Positions 54,022-62,462 of a DNA stretch of 64,000 nucleotides are shown one piece after another (position 1 is the stretch's first letter; every line of letters starts with the position of its first letter). The notes beneath the pieces are model-generated. The model searched no databases. It had not been told where the DNA came from and worked only from the letters and a program-made list of their open reading frames with translations. The stretch comes from Algoriphagus sp. Lineage in GTDB: Bacteria; Bacteroidota; Bacteroidia; Cytophagales; Cyclobacteriaceae. Location: assembly GCA_030729785.1 (NCBI GenBank), contig JANQWS010000023.1, forward strand, positions 124,001 to 188,000, read 5' to 3'. The translations under genes and the position numbers were made by a program.

Positions 54022-55041
54022 TCAGTACCACTGGCCTATTTTTCGATTTTGCAAATTAAAAATCGAACTACCCCTGTATTCAATCCCATTGTGTCGGTGC
54101 TTCATGACCACCCCACAGCCATTGATCTTACATCGTTTGGTCCCTGGCACCTTCATGGTTATCCCTGCTTGCAACGAATACATCACTTGATCCATTGGAA
54201 AGGGGGAAAAATCGGAAGAACCATTTACAAAAGAACGCTGCATGTATTTCCCTTTTACAAAAATAGATGCATACTCAGAAAGCTGATATCCAACGCGGAT
54301 CACCCCAGCATAGGTAAATTGATTGGATAAGCTGCTTAATTTAGCTTGGTAAGTAGTGGCCAACTGCTGCTTATTTTGAATCAGGTTCAATCGGCCTACC
54401 TCGCCTTCTACACTGACGGTCCATGGATAGTTTTGACGAATGCGTTGATTATATTCCCGCTGCATCCGCATCTTCAAATCTGGGTTTGCTTGGTTAAATC
54501 TCTTGTATTTTTGTTTAAGTAAAAATCTACGCCGTGTAGCATCGAACAACACTAATCCTAGGGAAGCATAGTAATTTGTGGCTTGAATACTTGTGCCTTG
54601 AAGTGCAAACTGATACCCATTTCCTTCAAAAGGAGCTAAACGAGTGGATTCCCACCCATAGCCTGCACCTAGTGTGAGAAGATTTAGAACATTCATTCGC
54701 ACACCCACCTCAATCGTGGGTAGAATTACTTGTTTCACCTGTAACGACAAGGTATCCGGCAAGGGAAAATACTCATAGTCTGCGTTTTGATAGTGCGTGA
54801 TGGGATACACTTGACCATCTCCTTTGTAAAAACTAGTATTCATCGCGTAGTATGCGCCCCCAGACGCAACCTGAAAAGAAAAAAGTTCTTGAATAGATCG
54901 AAATGCATTCCCTACCTTCGATTCACTTTTTAGTGGTCTAGCTTTACGAGTAATTCCAAAAATATCCTCCTCCTGACAAAAAGACTGGAACACCAGTCCA
55001 AAAAAAACAACCATAAAAAGGATACCTCTTAATTTCAACAT
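54022..55041 (-). CDS. Predicted outer-membrane-associated hypothetical protein
   Basis: The 339-aa protein has a signal peptide (MLKLRGILFMVVFFGLVFQS, FCQEEDIF) and beta-strand-rich barrel-like body (VGVRMNVLNLLTLGAGYGWE; FTYAGVIRVGYQLSEYASIFVKG). The C-terminus (CKINGCGVVMKHRHNGIEYRG) with paired Cys and His/Arg patch is distinctive but I do not recognise a function. It is adjacent to gyrA on the same strand with a 95-bp gap. The downstream side holds repeat copy C. Confidence 0.72.
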   Translation of the reverse strand: MLKLRGILFMVVFFGLVFQSFCQEEDIFGITRKARPLKSESKVGNAFRSIQELFSFQVASGGAYYAMNTSFYKGDGQVYPITHYQNADYEYFPLPDTLSLQVKQVILPTIEVGVRMNVLNLLTLGAGYGWESTRLAPFEGNGYQFALQGTSIQATNYYASLGLVLFDATRRRFLLKQKYKRFNQANPDLKMRMQREYNQRIRQNYPWTVSVEGEVGRLNLIQNKQQLATTYQAKLSSLSNQFTYAGVIRVGYQLSEYASIFVKGKYMQRSFVNGSSDFSPFPMDQVMYSLQAGITMKVPGTKRCKINGCGVVMKHRHNGIEYRGSSIFNLQNRKIGQWY

Positions 55042-55114
55042 GATGAATTAACGCAGAATTTTAAATTTTGGTGCTCTTAATTCGCTGAGTTTACCTGTCA
55101 ATTTAAAATTTATT

Positions 55115-55260
55115 GATTATCCGCAACCTTACCCGTAGCTAAAAATTTATTTGAATTTCCTTGGAAAATCGTCGATAAACATCAGTTCACAGACCACAGC
55201 TCTTTAAAATCAACTACAAACTTTATTTTTCTTTGGTTACTGTTTACCTAGCGGACAATC
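55115..55260 (+). repeat. MITE-like repeat, copy C
   Basis: The copy starts GATTATCCGCAACC and ends AGCGGACAATC; the right end differs at one base from copy A. It shares GACCACAGCTC and ACTTTATTTTTCTTTGGTTACTG with A and B but its internal inverted end-copy is degenerate (GGAAAATCGTCGATAA). It lies in the 284-bp gap between the outer-membrane-type gene and rpe. Confidence 0.75.
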
Positions 55261-55325
55261 AGAAAATTTAACTAGCTATTAAACACTATAAAGTGGTTTT
55301 GATCACTTTCCAATCCCTTTGAAAT

Positions 55326-55979
55326 TTAAACAGAAATGGACTTCAGCGAAGCGATGGTAGCAAGGGGATCGGATGCACCAAACACAAAACTACCAGCCAC
55401 CAAGATATCTGCTCCCGCTTCCACCAAGCGTCTCGCGTTTTGATCGCTTACTCCACCATCCACTTCAATCAAAGCATTACTTCCTGTTTGGAGCAATAGT
55501 TTTTTCAAATTGGCCACCTTGGAATAGGTATGTTCGATAAATTTCTGTCCACCAAATCCAGGATTCACCGACATCAGACAAACTAAATCGATCTCTTCCA
55601 AAATCTCACTAAGTAATTCAATTGGGCTGTGCGGATTTATAGCAACCCCCGCTTTCACACCTAAGCGCTTAATTTCTTGAAGCGTTCGATGCAAATGGGT
55701 GCATGCCTCCACGTGGACCGTGAGCACTGCTGCTCCTGCATTTACAAAATCCTCTAAATACAATTCGGGATTAACGATCATTAAATGTACATCCAAAGGC
55801 TTGGTAGCATGGCGATGAATGGCTTCTGTCACAGGAAGACCAAAAGAAATATTGGGAACAAAAATCCCATCCATTACATCCACATGGATGTAATCCGCAG
55901 CGGATGCATTGAGCATCTCCACCTCTTTTTGAAGGTTGGCAAAATCTGCTGCTAGTATGGAAGGTGCTATTTGTGGCAT
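55326..55979 (-). CDS. rpe: Ribulose-phosphate 3-epimerase
   Basis: I start at ATG 55979 (MPQIAPSILAADFANLQ); the tracked 21-residue extension is not found in the family. The 217-aa TIM barrel has SILAADF, the metal ligands DVMDGIFVPNISFG and LDVHLMI, SVNPGFGGQKF and EVDGGV. It interconverts ribulose-5-P and xylulose-5-P in the pentose phosphate pathway. Length and motifs are canonical. Confidence 0.96.
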   Translation of the reverse strand: MPQIAPSILAADFANLQKEVEMLNASAADYIHVDVMDGIFVPNISFGLPVTEAIHRHATKPLDVHLMIVNPELYLEDFVNAGAAVLTVHVEACTHLHRTLQEIKRLGVKAGVAINPHSPIELLSEILEEIDLVCLMSVNPGFGGQKFIEHTYSKVANLKKLLLQTGSNALIEVDGGVSDQNARRLVEAGADILVAGSFVFGASDPLATIASLKSISV

Positions 55980-56088
55980 AACTGGTTCGATGAAAATTGT
56001 AGTTAAAGTAAGGGATTTATCCGATTTTAAACCAAGTATCATTGCAGATTATCCAAGCTAGCAAACTTAATCACTTCAAGGTAACTAC

Positions 56089-57756
56089 TTATCGTTTGAT
56101 CAATTTCTTTGTTACAATTTCATTGCTATCTGAAGCTTGAATGAGGTAGATCCCGGTAGCAAGTACTGGCAAATCAATTTGGTAAGGAACATTGCTAGAT
56201 TGTCTTTCGGCCATTTTTTCAAAAATTAGTCTACCTAATCCATCCCTAAGTTGGAAAAATAATCGAGTATCATTCCCCACTTGAATAAATAAATTAGTAG
56301 AAATAATGGGGTTTGGATAGATCAAAGTACCATTCACTTCTTCTTCCGTTACACCCAAAAGTGCTCCATACAATGCCTCCCTAAAATTTGGAATACCATA
56401 GCCCAAATTTTGGTCAGGAGAAGTATACTGACTTCCACTTTGAAACAGGTTGTTCAACAATTCCTCTTTTGTCCAATCCGGTCGAGCTTCCCATAATCCT
56501 GCTGCAAGCGCAGTGATTTGAGGGGCAGAAAAGGAAGTTCCTGATACCGCAACTACTTGCCCTGAAGGACGAATTACGACTGCATTCTGTCCAAAAGCAG
56601 CTAGCTCCGGTTTGGTACGCCCATCCGCTGTAGGTCCACGGGAACTAAAAGCAGCAACTGCAGCGGTCGAAGTGACAGCCCCTACCGACAAAATACCCGC
56701 GGCATCAGCAGGAGCTACTAAACTACTCCCACCAGCCGACCCATAATTCCCTACACTGGTTACTACTAAAATTCCTTTTTTTCCGGCGATGGTAGCTCCT
56801 CGTGAAATAAAGGTTGTTTTACCATCTAACTGGGAATTGGAATAAGTCAAACTTGGTTCATCAAAATCCAAGTAGCCCAAAGAACTATTGATAATATCTA
56901 CTCCCAAACTATCTGCATATTCAGCAGCCCGAACCCAGTTGAATTCTTCAATGGGATATTCGGAAGTCACATCTTCTGTGGTAGCCAAAATGATTTTTGC
57001 TCCATAAGCTCCCGATACCAGGGAACCCGGTTGGTAGGCCAAAATTAATGAGGCAACTTGCGTTCCGTGTTCATGATCCCGAAAAACCCCTTTAATCCAA
57101 GGTCGAACGACATTTAGCTGTCCAACAAGCTGCTTGTTTTTAAACACAGGCGCAAAAGCTGAAATTGTATCCATCCCTGGAAAGCCAGAATCAAAAATGG
57201 CAATGGTTCTATTTTTGCCAGTAAACCCAGCCTGATGCATTTTCTCAATTCCAAGCAAGTGATTTTGAAAATCATACGCTTCTGCCTGTCGATAGTTTTC
57301 TTCTATCTCCCATTTAGAAAAACTATCTACCTCCCATGGATTTAAGATTTGGCTAAACTGCCTATTCCCCTCCTTTGGAATAAAACCCTTGGCTATCCAG
57401 TTTACTTTTTCAACATATGGCAAGGCTTCCATCCATTTCTTTCCAGTGGTATCTGCCACTACTACCGCTGCATTGAGCCATTTACTTGAATAAAGCAGTT
57501 CCACAATCGCAGGACGAATGCCTTGGAGGTACGAAGCTGCTACAGGCAAGTCCAAACTATCTAGGGCCAGTTTTTCCCGATCCCTTCGTTGAAGTGCTTT
57601 GCTGGTCAAAAATTGGCTTGGATTGGCTAAGGAGAATTCTTGCTGGGGCTTGTATTTGAAAAAAACAGCATAGCGATCTTGAGCCATCCCCACCTGGGAA
57701 CCCAAGAAGGTAAGTACAAACAGTAAAAAATAGCGTAAAAAGGGCCTTCTTAACAT
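56089..57756 (-). CDS. Secreted S8 subtilisin-like serine protease with T9SS sorting domain
   Basis: I start at ATG 57756 (MLRRPFLRYFLLFVLTFLGS) because the upstream 43 residues are not a signal peptide and a -7 element lies at 57798-57805. The 555-aa product has the S8 triad in order: Asp in IAIFDSGFPGM, His in DHEHGTQVASLIL and Ser in SGTSFSAPQI. The C-terminal ~75 residues (GTLIYPNPIISTNLF ... LATGIYLIQ) form a type A T9SS sorting domain. Thus it is probably secreted through the type IX system and may be anchored to the surface. Confidence 0.9.
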   Translation of the reverse strand: MLRRPFLRYFLLFVLTFLGSQVGMAQDRYAVFFKYKPQQEFSLANPSQFLTSKALQRRDREKLALDSLDLPVAASYLQGIRPAIVELLYSSKWLNAAVVVADTTGKKWMEALPYVEKVNWIAKGFIPKEGNRQFSQILNPWEVDSFSKWEIEENYRQAEAYDFQNHLLGIEKMHQAGFTGKNRTIAIFDSGFPGMDTISAFAPVFKNKQLVGQLNVVRPWIKGVFRDHEHGTQVASLILAYQPGSLVSGAYGAKIILATTEDVTSEYPIEEFNWVRAAEYADSLGVDIINSSLGYLDFDEPSLTYSNSQLDGKTTFISRGATIAGKKGILVVTSVGNYGSAGGSSLVAPADAAGILSVGAVTSTAAVAAFSSRGPTADGRTKPELAAFGQNAVVIRPSGQVVAVSGTSFSAPQITALAAGLWEARPDWTKEELLNNLFQSGSQYTSPDQNLGYGIPNFREALYGALLGVTEEEVNGTLIYPNPIISTNLFIQVGNDTRLFFQLRDGLGRLIFEKMAERQSSNVPYQIDLPVLATGIYLIQASDSNEIVTKKLIKR

Positions 57757-57797
57757 AGGTTTACTACTTGAAAAGCTCAGAAGCGATTCGAAGATAC

Positions 57798-57805
57798 CAA
57801 ATCTA
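57798..57805 (-). promoter_or_regulatory. Candidate -7 element for the S8 protease gene
   Basis: TAGATTTG on the minus strand fits TAnnTTTG and lies 41 bases upstream of ATG 57756. It would place the tracked longer start upstream of the transcription start. Confidence 0.4.
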
Positions 57806-57910
57806 AAATAGTTATGCATGATGATACGAACCAGAAATAAGGCTTGACTATTCCTTAAAGCAGAAAATCGTGTTGTATCACCCATGGAAAATAAAGCTTG
57901 GGAAAAATAC

Positions 57911-57941
57911 TTGGGGAGAATTACAGGCTTCCTTACCTTCG
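57911..57941 (+). promoter_or_regulatory. Candidate promoter for the TrpF-like gene
   Basis: TTG at 57911-57913, a 20-base spacer and TACCTTCG at 57934-57941 fit the Bacteroidota promoter arrangement with one mismatch. The ATG at 57963 lies 21 bases downstream. Confidence 0.45.
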
Positions 57942-57962
57942 CAGGATCAAACTAGAACCGAC

Positions 57963-58580
57963 ATGGCCCTGAAGACAAAAGTAAAAATCAATCGAATTAC
58001 CAACCTGACAGATGCGCGCTATTGCTCTGGAATGTATGTAGATATCTTGGGATTTTCTTTAGAAGAAGGAGCTCCAAACTATATTTCCCCAATACAATTT
58101 CAAGAAATCACAGGATGGATAGCCGGAATAGACTTTGCAGCAGAGTTTACGGATTCAGATGCCTATACCATCGAAAGGCGGTTAGCAGATTATCCAAGTA
58201 TAAGTTGGATTGAATCAATAGATCTAGACACACTAATTCAACTCAAATCACTTGGCAAGGGATTGATTTATCGCTTAGATTATCAGGCTATTGACTCATT
58301 TTTACCCCGGCTTTCCCTTCTAAACGATCATCAAATTACCTTACACTTAACTTCAACAAATAAGCTACTAACTATTGATAATAAGGATTTTATAGAAAAT
58401 TTAGCAAGTAAAGTAACCCTACTTTTAGGATATGGAATTACCTCTGAAAACGCGTCCTCACTCGCTACAATTCCTGGACTAGTTGGATTTGCCTTAGACG
58501 GTGGAGATGAAATCAAACCGGGACTCCGTGACTTTGATCAACTCGGTAGCATTCTTGAAAAATTGGAAGTAGCCGATTGA
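57963..58580 (+). CDS. TrpF-like (beta/alpha)8 protein with degenerate active site
   Basis: I start at ATG 57963 (MALKTKVKINRITNLTDARYC); the tracked 31-residue extension overlaps the divergent gene and precedes the promoter-like element. The 205-aa protein resembles phosphoribosylanthranilate isomerase: the N-terminal ITNLTDARYCSGMYVDILGF matches the TrpF ITnxeDA segment, and LGYGITSENASSLATIPGLVGFALDGG matches the C-terminal phosphate-binding loops. The KICG motif with catalytic Cys is replaced by KINR. It is not next to any trp gene. Probably a paralog with altered function. Confidence 0.72.
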   Translation: MALKTKVKINRITNLTDARYCSGMYVDILGFSLEEGAPNYISPIQFQEITGWIAGIDFAAEFTDSDAYTIERRLADYPSISWIESIDLDTLIQLKSLGKGLIYRLDYQAIDSFLPRLSLLNDHQITLHLTSTNKLLTIDNKDFIENLASKVTLLLGYGITSENASSLATIPGLVGFALDGGDEIKPGLRDFDQLGSILEKLEVAD

Positions 58581-58625
58581 AAAAAATTTAAGCAAACAAA
58601 ATTAAATCGCCCACTAGCCTACTCC

Positions 58626-59576
58626 TCAACTATCCCATAAATCTGTCAAACGATACGGGCTTTTGGAACCAGTAAAGAAACTACCATCCACAAATCGATG
58701 CTTCGTCCCAATTGCCTTGAGCTTTTCGAGGTCTTCGCTATCTAAAAGCAAATTGGCAGCAGCAAAATTTTCACGAATTCGCATTTCATTGATTGACTTT
58801 GGGATTACTGCAATTTCTCTAGCAATAGACCACGCAATTAGGACTTGACCTAGCGTCACCCCATGTTTCTCCGCAATCAATTTTACAACCCCATCTTCCA
58901 ATAGCTTGGGATCTTGATCGTGCTTTTCAGACCGAGAATCTGGAGATCCCAAAGGAGAGTAGGCCGTTACTAGGAGCTCATTTTTCGTACAAAAAGAAAC
59001 CAAGTGCTCTTGAGGTAAATAAGGATGCAATTCTATTTGATTCATCTCAGGACGCTGCCCTCCTACTGCAAAAAGTTCGGTTAGCTTTGCTTGATTAAAA
59101 TTTGATACCCCTATATGCTTGGCAAACCCACTTTCCTTTTGATCCTGCATCGCTTCCCAAGTTTGACTTAAAGGCACATCCTGATAGGTGTAGTATTCTT
59201 CCCGCTGGGTAGCAAAACCCACCCCTGCCTTGTATGCAATCGGCCAGTGGACCAAATAAAGGTCTACGTAATCCAAGCGTAAATCATCCAGTGTTTTTTC
59301 TAAGGCCGGCCGAACATCTTCAAATCGATGTGCATTGTTCCAAAGTTTGGAGGTCACAAAAAGTTCACCTCGTCTGACTAGCCCTTCTGCCAATGCGTCT
59401 GCGATGCCCTGACCGACTTCACGTTCGTTCTGATAAATTGCTGCGCAGTCCAAATGACGATATCCAGCTTGAATCGCCCAATAAACTGCTTTTCGAACTT
59501 CCCCTGGTTTGCTTTTCCAAGTACCTAGTCCAAGAATAGGTAGCTGATCTCCATTTTTGAAAGTTAATTTTTTCAT
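58626..59576 (-). CDS. Aldo/keto reductase
   Basis: I start at ATG 59576 (MKKLTFKNGDQLPILGLGTWK). The 316-aa AKR has the catalytic tetrad: Asp and Tyr in HLDCAAIYQNE, Lys in VTSKLW and His in LVHWPI, and the C-terminal NADPH motif IPKSINEMRIRENF. Size and the GTW N-terminus fit AKR3/AKR1-like aldehyde/aldose reductases. It reduces aldehydes or keto sugars in the cytoplasm; the physiological substrate is not deducible. Confidence 0.93.
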   Translation of the reverse strand: MKKLTFKNGDQLPILGLGTWKSKPGEVRKAVYWAIQAGYRHLDCAAIYQNEREVGQGIADALAEGLVRRGELFVTSKLWNNAHRFEDVRPALEKTLDDLRLDYVDLYLVHWPIAYKAGVGFATQREEYYTYQDVPLSQTWEAMQDQKESGFAKHIGVSNFNQAKLTELFAVGGQRPEMNQIELHPYLPQEHLVSFCTKNELLVTAYSPLGSPDSRSEKHDQDPKLLEDGVVKLIAEKHGVTLGQVLIAWSIAREIAVIPKSINEMRIRENFAAANLLLDSEDLEKLKAIGTKHRFVDGSFFTGSKSPYRLTDLWDS

Positions 59577-59626
59577 GGTTTTAAAAATTTGTTGGTCTAT
59601 GACGTAGGAATTACTAAAAATCAAGG

Positions 59627-61030
59627 TTAAAGTTCAGCTTTTTTTTCAAGATATTTTTGAAAACGATTCATCACCCAGAGGTGTAATCGTGCTTGGGTAT
59701 TGACATAAATAAACCAAGGCAAGCGCGGGGCAAATTCATGAATCGCAGAAATAATGTACTTACTCTGTAAAACTTCTCTGAATTCAAGCCATCCGTAATC
59801 GAATCGCTTGACTAACCAGCCGCCTGTTATATAAAATAGCTGTCGCTGGCTATCGCTTCGATCGGGTACATGCGTCAATTCCAGCATGGGTTTTTTGCCC
59901 CATAACAAATGAAAACCCAGAACACTATTCCCTTGAAGCCTTCCTCTAATGATATATCGAAAGAAAGATGGAAGCCAAAGTGCATACCGATAAGCAACCC
60001 AAATTGCATCGTGCTTTCCCAAGTTGGGCATCCTTTGTAAAGACCTAACTGTATTTTTCAAGCCTTTCGAATAGTTGAAAACAGGTAATTTTGGTCTTTC
60101 TTGGACATTCAATGCCAATTTGGCTGCATCTTCGTAGGAAAGGTAATCGATTTCCTTTTCGGTAAATGCATAGTTCGGATTGACAACCATCGTATGTTTT
60201 AAACTTTCGACCAAAGGAGATACTAGCTGAGGGGGAGTTTTTCCAAAAAGACCTACCCAAAACTTAGAAAATCCTAATGAAAATACTGGAACAGAAAAAA
60301 TAAGTCTTCTTTTTCCCATCACCTTGGACGTGCGGATGAGCATATCACGGTAACTCATCACCTCAGGACTTCCAATCTCAAAAATTCGTTCATATGCATT
60401 AGCATTGCCAATACAACTATCTAAAATTTCCAAAGTATTGCTCAAAGCGATCGGCTGGGTCAACGAGTTGGTCCATTTTGGACACATCAGCACTGGTAAA
60501 TGCTCAACCAAATTCTTGATCATATCAAAGCTTGATCCCCCAGGCCCAACGATGATAGAAGCGCGGATTGCCGTCAGTCTAGCAGTTCTTGAACCGAGGG
60601 TTTGTTCCACTTCTAGACGGCTTTTTAAGTGCCGCGAAAGATGTTCTTCGGGTTCATCTGGAATTAATCCTCCCAAATAGATGATTTGTTTTATTCCTGC
60701 AATTTCAGCTGCACGACTAAAATTGTCCGCTAGAATCAGATCCGTATCTTCAAAAGTTCCCTGATTGAGTCGCGTAGAGGCACTCATGGAATGTACTAGG
60801 TAAATGGCTACATCTACACCTTGAAGGGCCTCAGCGGTAGAGGTAATTGAATACAACTCTACCTGCCTCCATTCCACATCTGAATAAGGGTTGGAAATTA
60901 CCTTGCCTCGACTCAAGCCAATTACTTGGTACTTTTCCTTGTATTGCTCTATAAACCAACTTCCAATATAGCCTCCAGCCCCTGCTAGGGCAACTGTAAG
61001 CTTTGAGGATGAGGTGGCTGAATTGGTCAT
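59627..61030 (-). CDS. NAD(P)-binding SDR (YbjT-like) with DUF2867 domain
   Basis: I start at ATG 61030 (MTNSATSSSKLTVALAGAGGY). The 467-aa protein has an atypical/extended SDR Rossmann fold (GAGGYIGSWFIEQ, ~residue 17), IYLGGLIPDEP and no clear catalytic Tyr-Lys pair, followed by a C-terminal DUF2867-type region (~300-467; FHLLWGKKPMLELTH, YITGGWLVKRFDYGWLEFREV). YbjT-type proteins are putative NAD(P)-binding quinone or membrane-lipid-related enzymes. Function unproven. Confidence 0.84.
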   Translation of the reverse strand: MTNSATSSSKLTVALAGAGGYIGSWFIEQYKEKYQVIGLSRGKVISNPYSDVEWRQVELYSITSTAEALQGVDVAIYLVHSMSASTRLNQGTFEDTDLILADNFSRAAEIAGIKQIIYLGGLIPDEPEEHLSRHLKSRLEVEQTLGSRTARLTAIRASIIVGPGGSSFDMIKNLVEHLPVLMCPKWTNSLTQPIALSNTLEILDSCIGNANAYERIFEIGSPEVMSYRDMLIRTSKVMGKRRLIFSVPVFSLGFSKFWVGLFGKTPPQLVSPLVESLKHTMVVNPNYAFTEKEIDYLSYEDAAKLALNVQERPKLPVFNYSKGLKNTVRSLQRMPNLGKHDAIWVAYRYALWLPSFFRYIIRGRLQGNSVLGFHLLWGKKPMLELTHVPDRSDSQRQLFYITGGWLVKRFDYGWLEFREVLQSKYIISAIHEFAPRLPWFIYVNTQARLHLWVMNRFQKYLEKKAEL

Positions 61031-61078
61031 CAAACAGAAGGAGTTTCCAAATGACAACTGCTTTAGACCAACTAAGGT

Positions 61079-62458
61079 TTAATTCCCCTTTCTAGCTAAT
61101 CGGAGCGCTTGAGTAGTCGTGTAATACTTAGTCAACATATTGGGTACTTCCCAACTAGGAAGTGTACCACTTTGCAAATAATCTAAGTAACGCGCTGTAA
61201 CCTGTGCGAAATGAGCTTCATGACCTGTATGGTACTGAGCAGGAATTAGCACTTTGAATTCTCCTGTGGGCAGTAATTGAAGATCAAGGCCAGGATAGCG
61301 GGTAGCTAGTGTTTCTGTAAGTGCTTTTTTCAACTCTTCAGGTGTGGACCCCAGCAGTTGCACGTATAATACAGGTTTAAATCCTTCAGCTTCACCTTGC
61401 CGAATAATCAAATTTGCCTTGGTACCACGCATAAGACTAAAATGAGTATCTCCGGTACCTTCAGGAGCTTGAAAATTCCATATCACACTTACCTTGGCAT
61501 GCTTTCCACGTAAGGAATAACTAAATTCCCCATTGCTCATCACTTCTAGCTTATCTCCTACTTTGTATTTTTTTAATTCTTGGGTCAGTTGTGGCTTTTG
61601 GGTAACACGCTGAAATTCTTCTAAAGAAAGTCCTGTAGCCCAAATTTTTGAGTCGTAAACCTGCACCTCAGTAGTGTCTAAAATTTGCTCTGGAAATGCC
61701 TCCCATTGAATCAAATCAACCAAGTGTGTGGTCACATCCACAATACCCGTTCCTTCCTTCTCAATATCAAAGAACCAATCTGGTCGTACAAGTGGAACTC
61801 CAGAAACTTCTTTGAAGAAATGATGAACCGATTCTTTGGTGATCGCGGGTTGGCTTGGAGATCCATCCTCTAACTCACCAAAAACCGAAGGTATGGTTGA
61901 CAATTCTCGCTGAAGTAAGGTGGTAATCTCAAATCGCTCAGTCATAATATCGTAAAGCAATACCTGCTTATCCTCAGCTATTTGGAAAGCCTTTTTTAAT
62001 TTTTGAAATCCTTCCGCATCAATGACCAAAGGTTTATCTGCATACACATGTATTCCCTGCCCAAGTGCCGATAAAATGTATTCTATCTTTTTATCATTTT
62101 TACCTGCTACCATCATCACATTTCCAGGACGCTCTTCCAACATTTTTTGAAGGTAATCCTCTCCTTCATATACATTGAGTTTCCAGTTAGTAGGTCCTTC
62201 ATTGCGCTCGTTGTAGGAGGTAATTCGAGCCAAGTGATCTTGAAGCTCTTGTCCTTTGGGAGCATAGATATACAGGGAAGAGTCTACAGAAGGATAGCTG
62301 GATTTATGTACCAACCCAGCATGAAAATGACCTGGATCTAAGGTCATGAATGTAAACATACTTGCTTTTTTTGAGGGTAGTTGCTCTATTTTTTGAGGGG
62401 AACAGGCAAGCACACTGAGCAGGCAGCAGAACCCTAATCTACGGAATATTAAATTCAT
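61079..62458 (-). CDS. Gfo/Idh/MocA-like oxidoreductase-family lipoprotein
   Basis: The 459-aa protein has a lipoprotein signal (MNLIFRRLGFCCLLSVLACS, lipobox LLSVLAC). It has the Gfo/Idh/MocA fold, with the nucleotide-binding region altered (MFTFMTLDPGHFHAGLVHKS in place of the usual GxGxxG) but keeping the sugar-binding lysine-type motif GIHVYADKPLVIDAEGF. It is five bases from the following Tat-exported oxidoreductase gene, with which it forms an operon. The role is likely carbohydrate-related; whether it binds NAD is uncertain. Confidence 0.83.
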   Translation of the reverse strand: MNLIFRRLGFCCLLSVLACSPQKIEQLPSKKASMFTFMTLDPGHFHAGLVHKSSYPSVDSSLYIYAPKGQELQDHLARITSYNERNEGPTNWKLNVYEGEDYLQKMLEERPGNVMMVAGKNDKKIEYILSALGQGIHVYADKPLVIDAEGFQKLKKAFQIAEDKQVLLYDIMTERFEITTLLQRELSTIPSVFGELEDGSPSQPAITKESVHHFFKEVSGVPLVRPDWFFDIEKEGTGIVDVTTHLVDLIQWEAFPEQILDTTEVQVYDSKIWATGLSLEEFQRVTQKPQLTQELKKYKVGDKLEVMSNGEFSYSLRGKHAKVSVIWNFQAPEGTGDTHFSLMRGTKANLIIRQGEAEGFKPVLYVQLLGSTPEELKKALTETLATRYPGLDLQLLPTGEFKVLIPAQYHTGHEAHFAQVTARYLDYLQSGTLPSWEVPNMLTKYYTTTQALRLARKGN

Positions 62459-62462
62459 CTTC

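Noticed and set aside
56040-56060. GATTATCC sequence near rpe as a fourth repeat copy
   Set aside because: It matches only eight bases and lacks both the GC extension and the conserved core; the same eight bases also occur by chance inside a gene near 58188.
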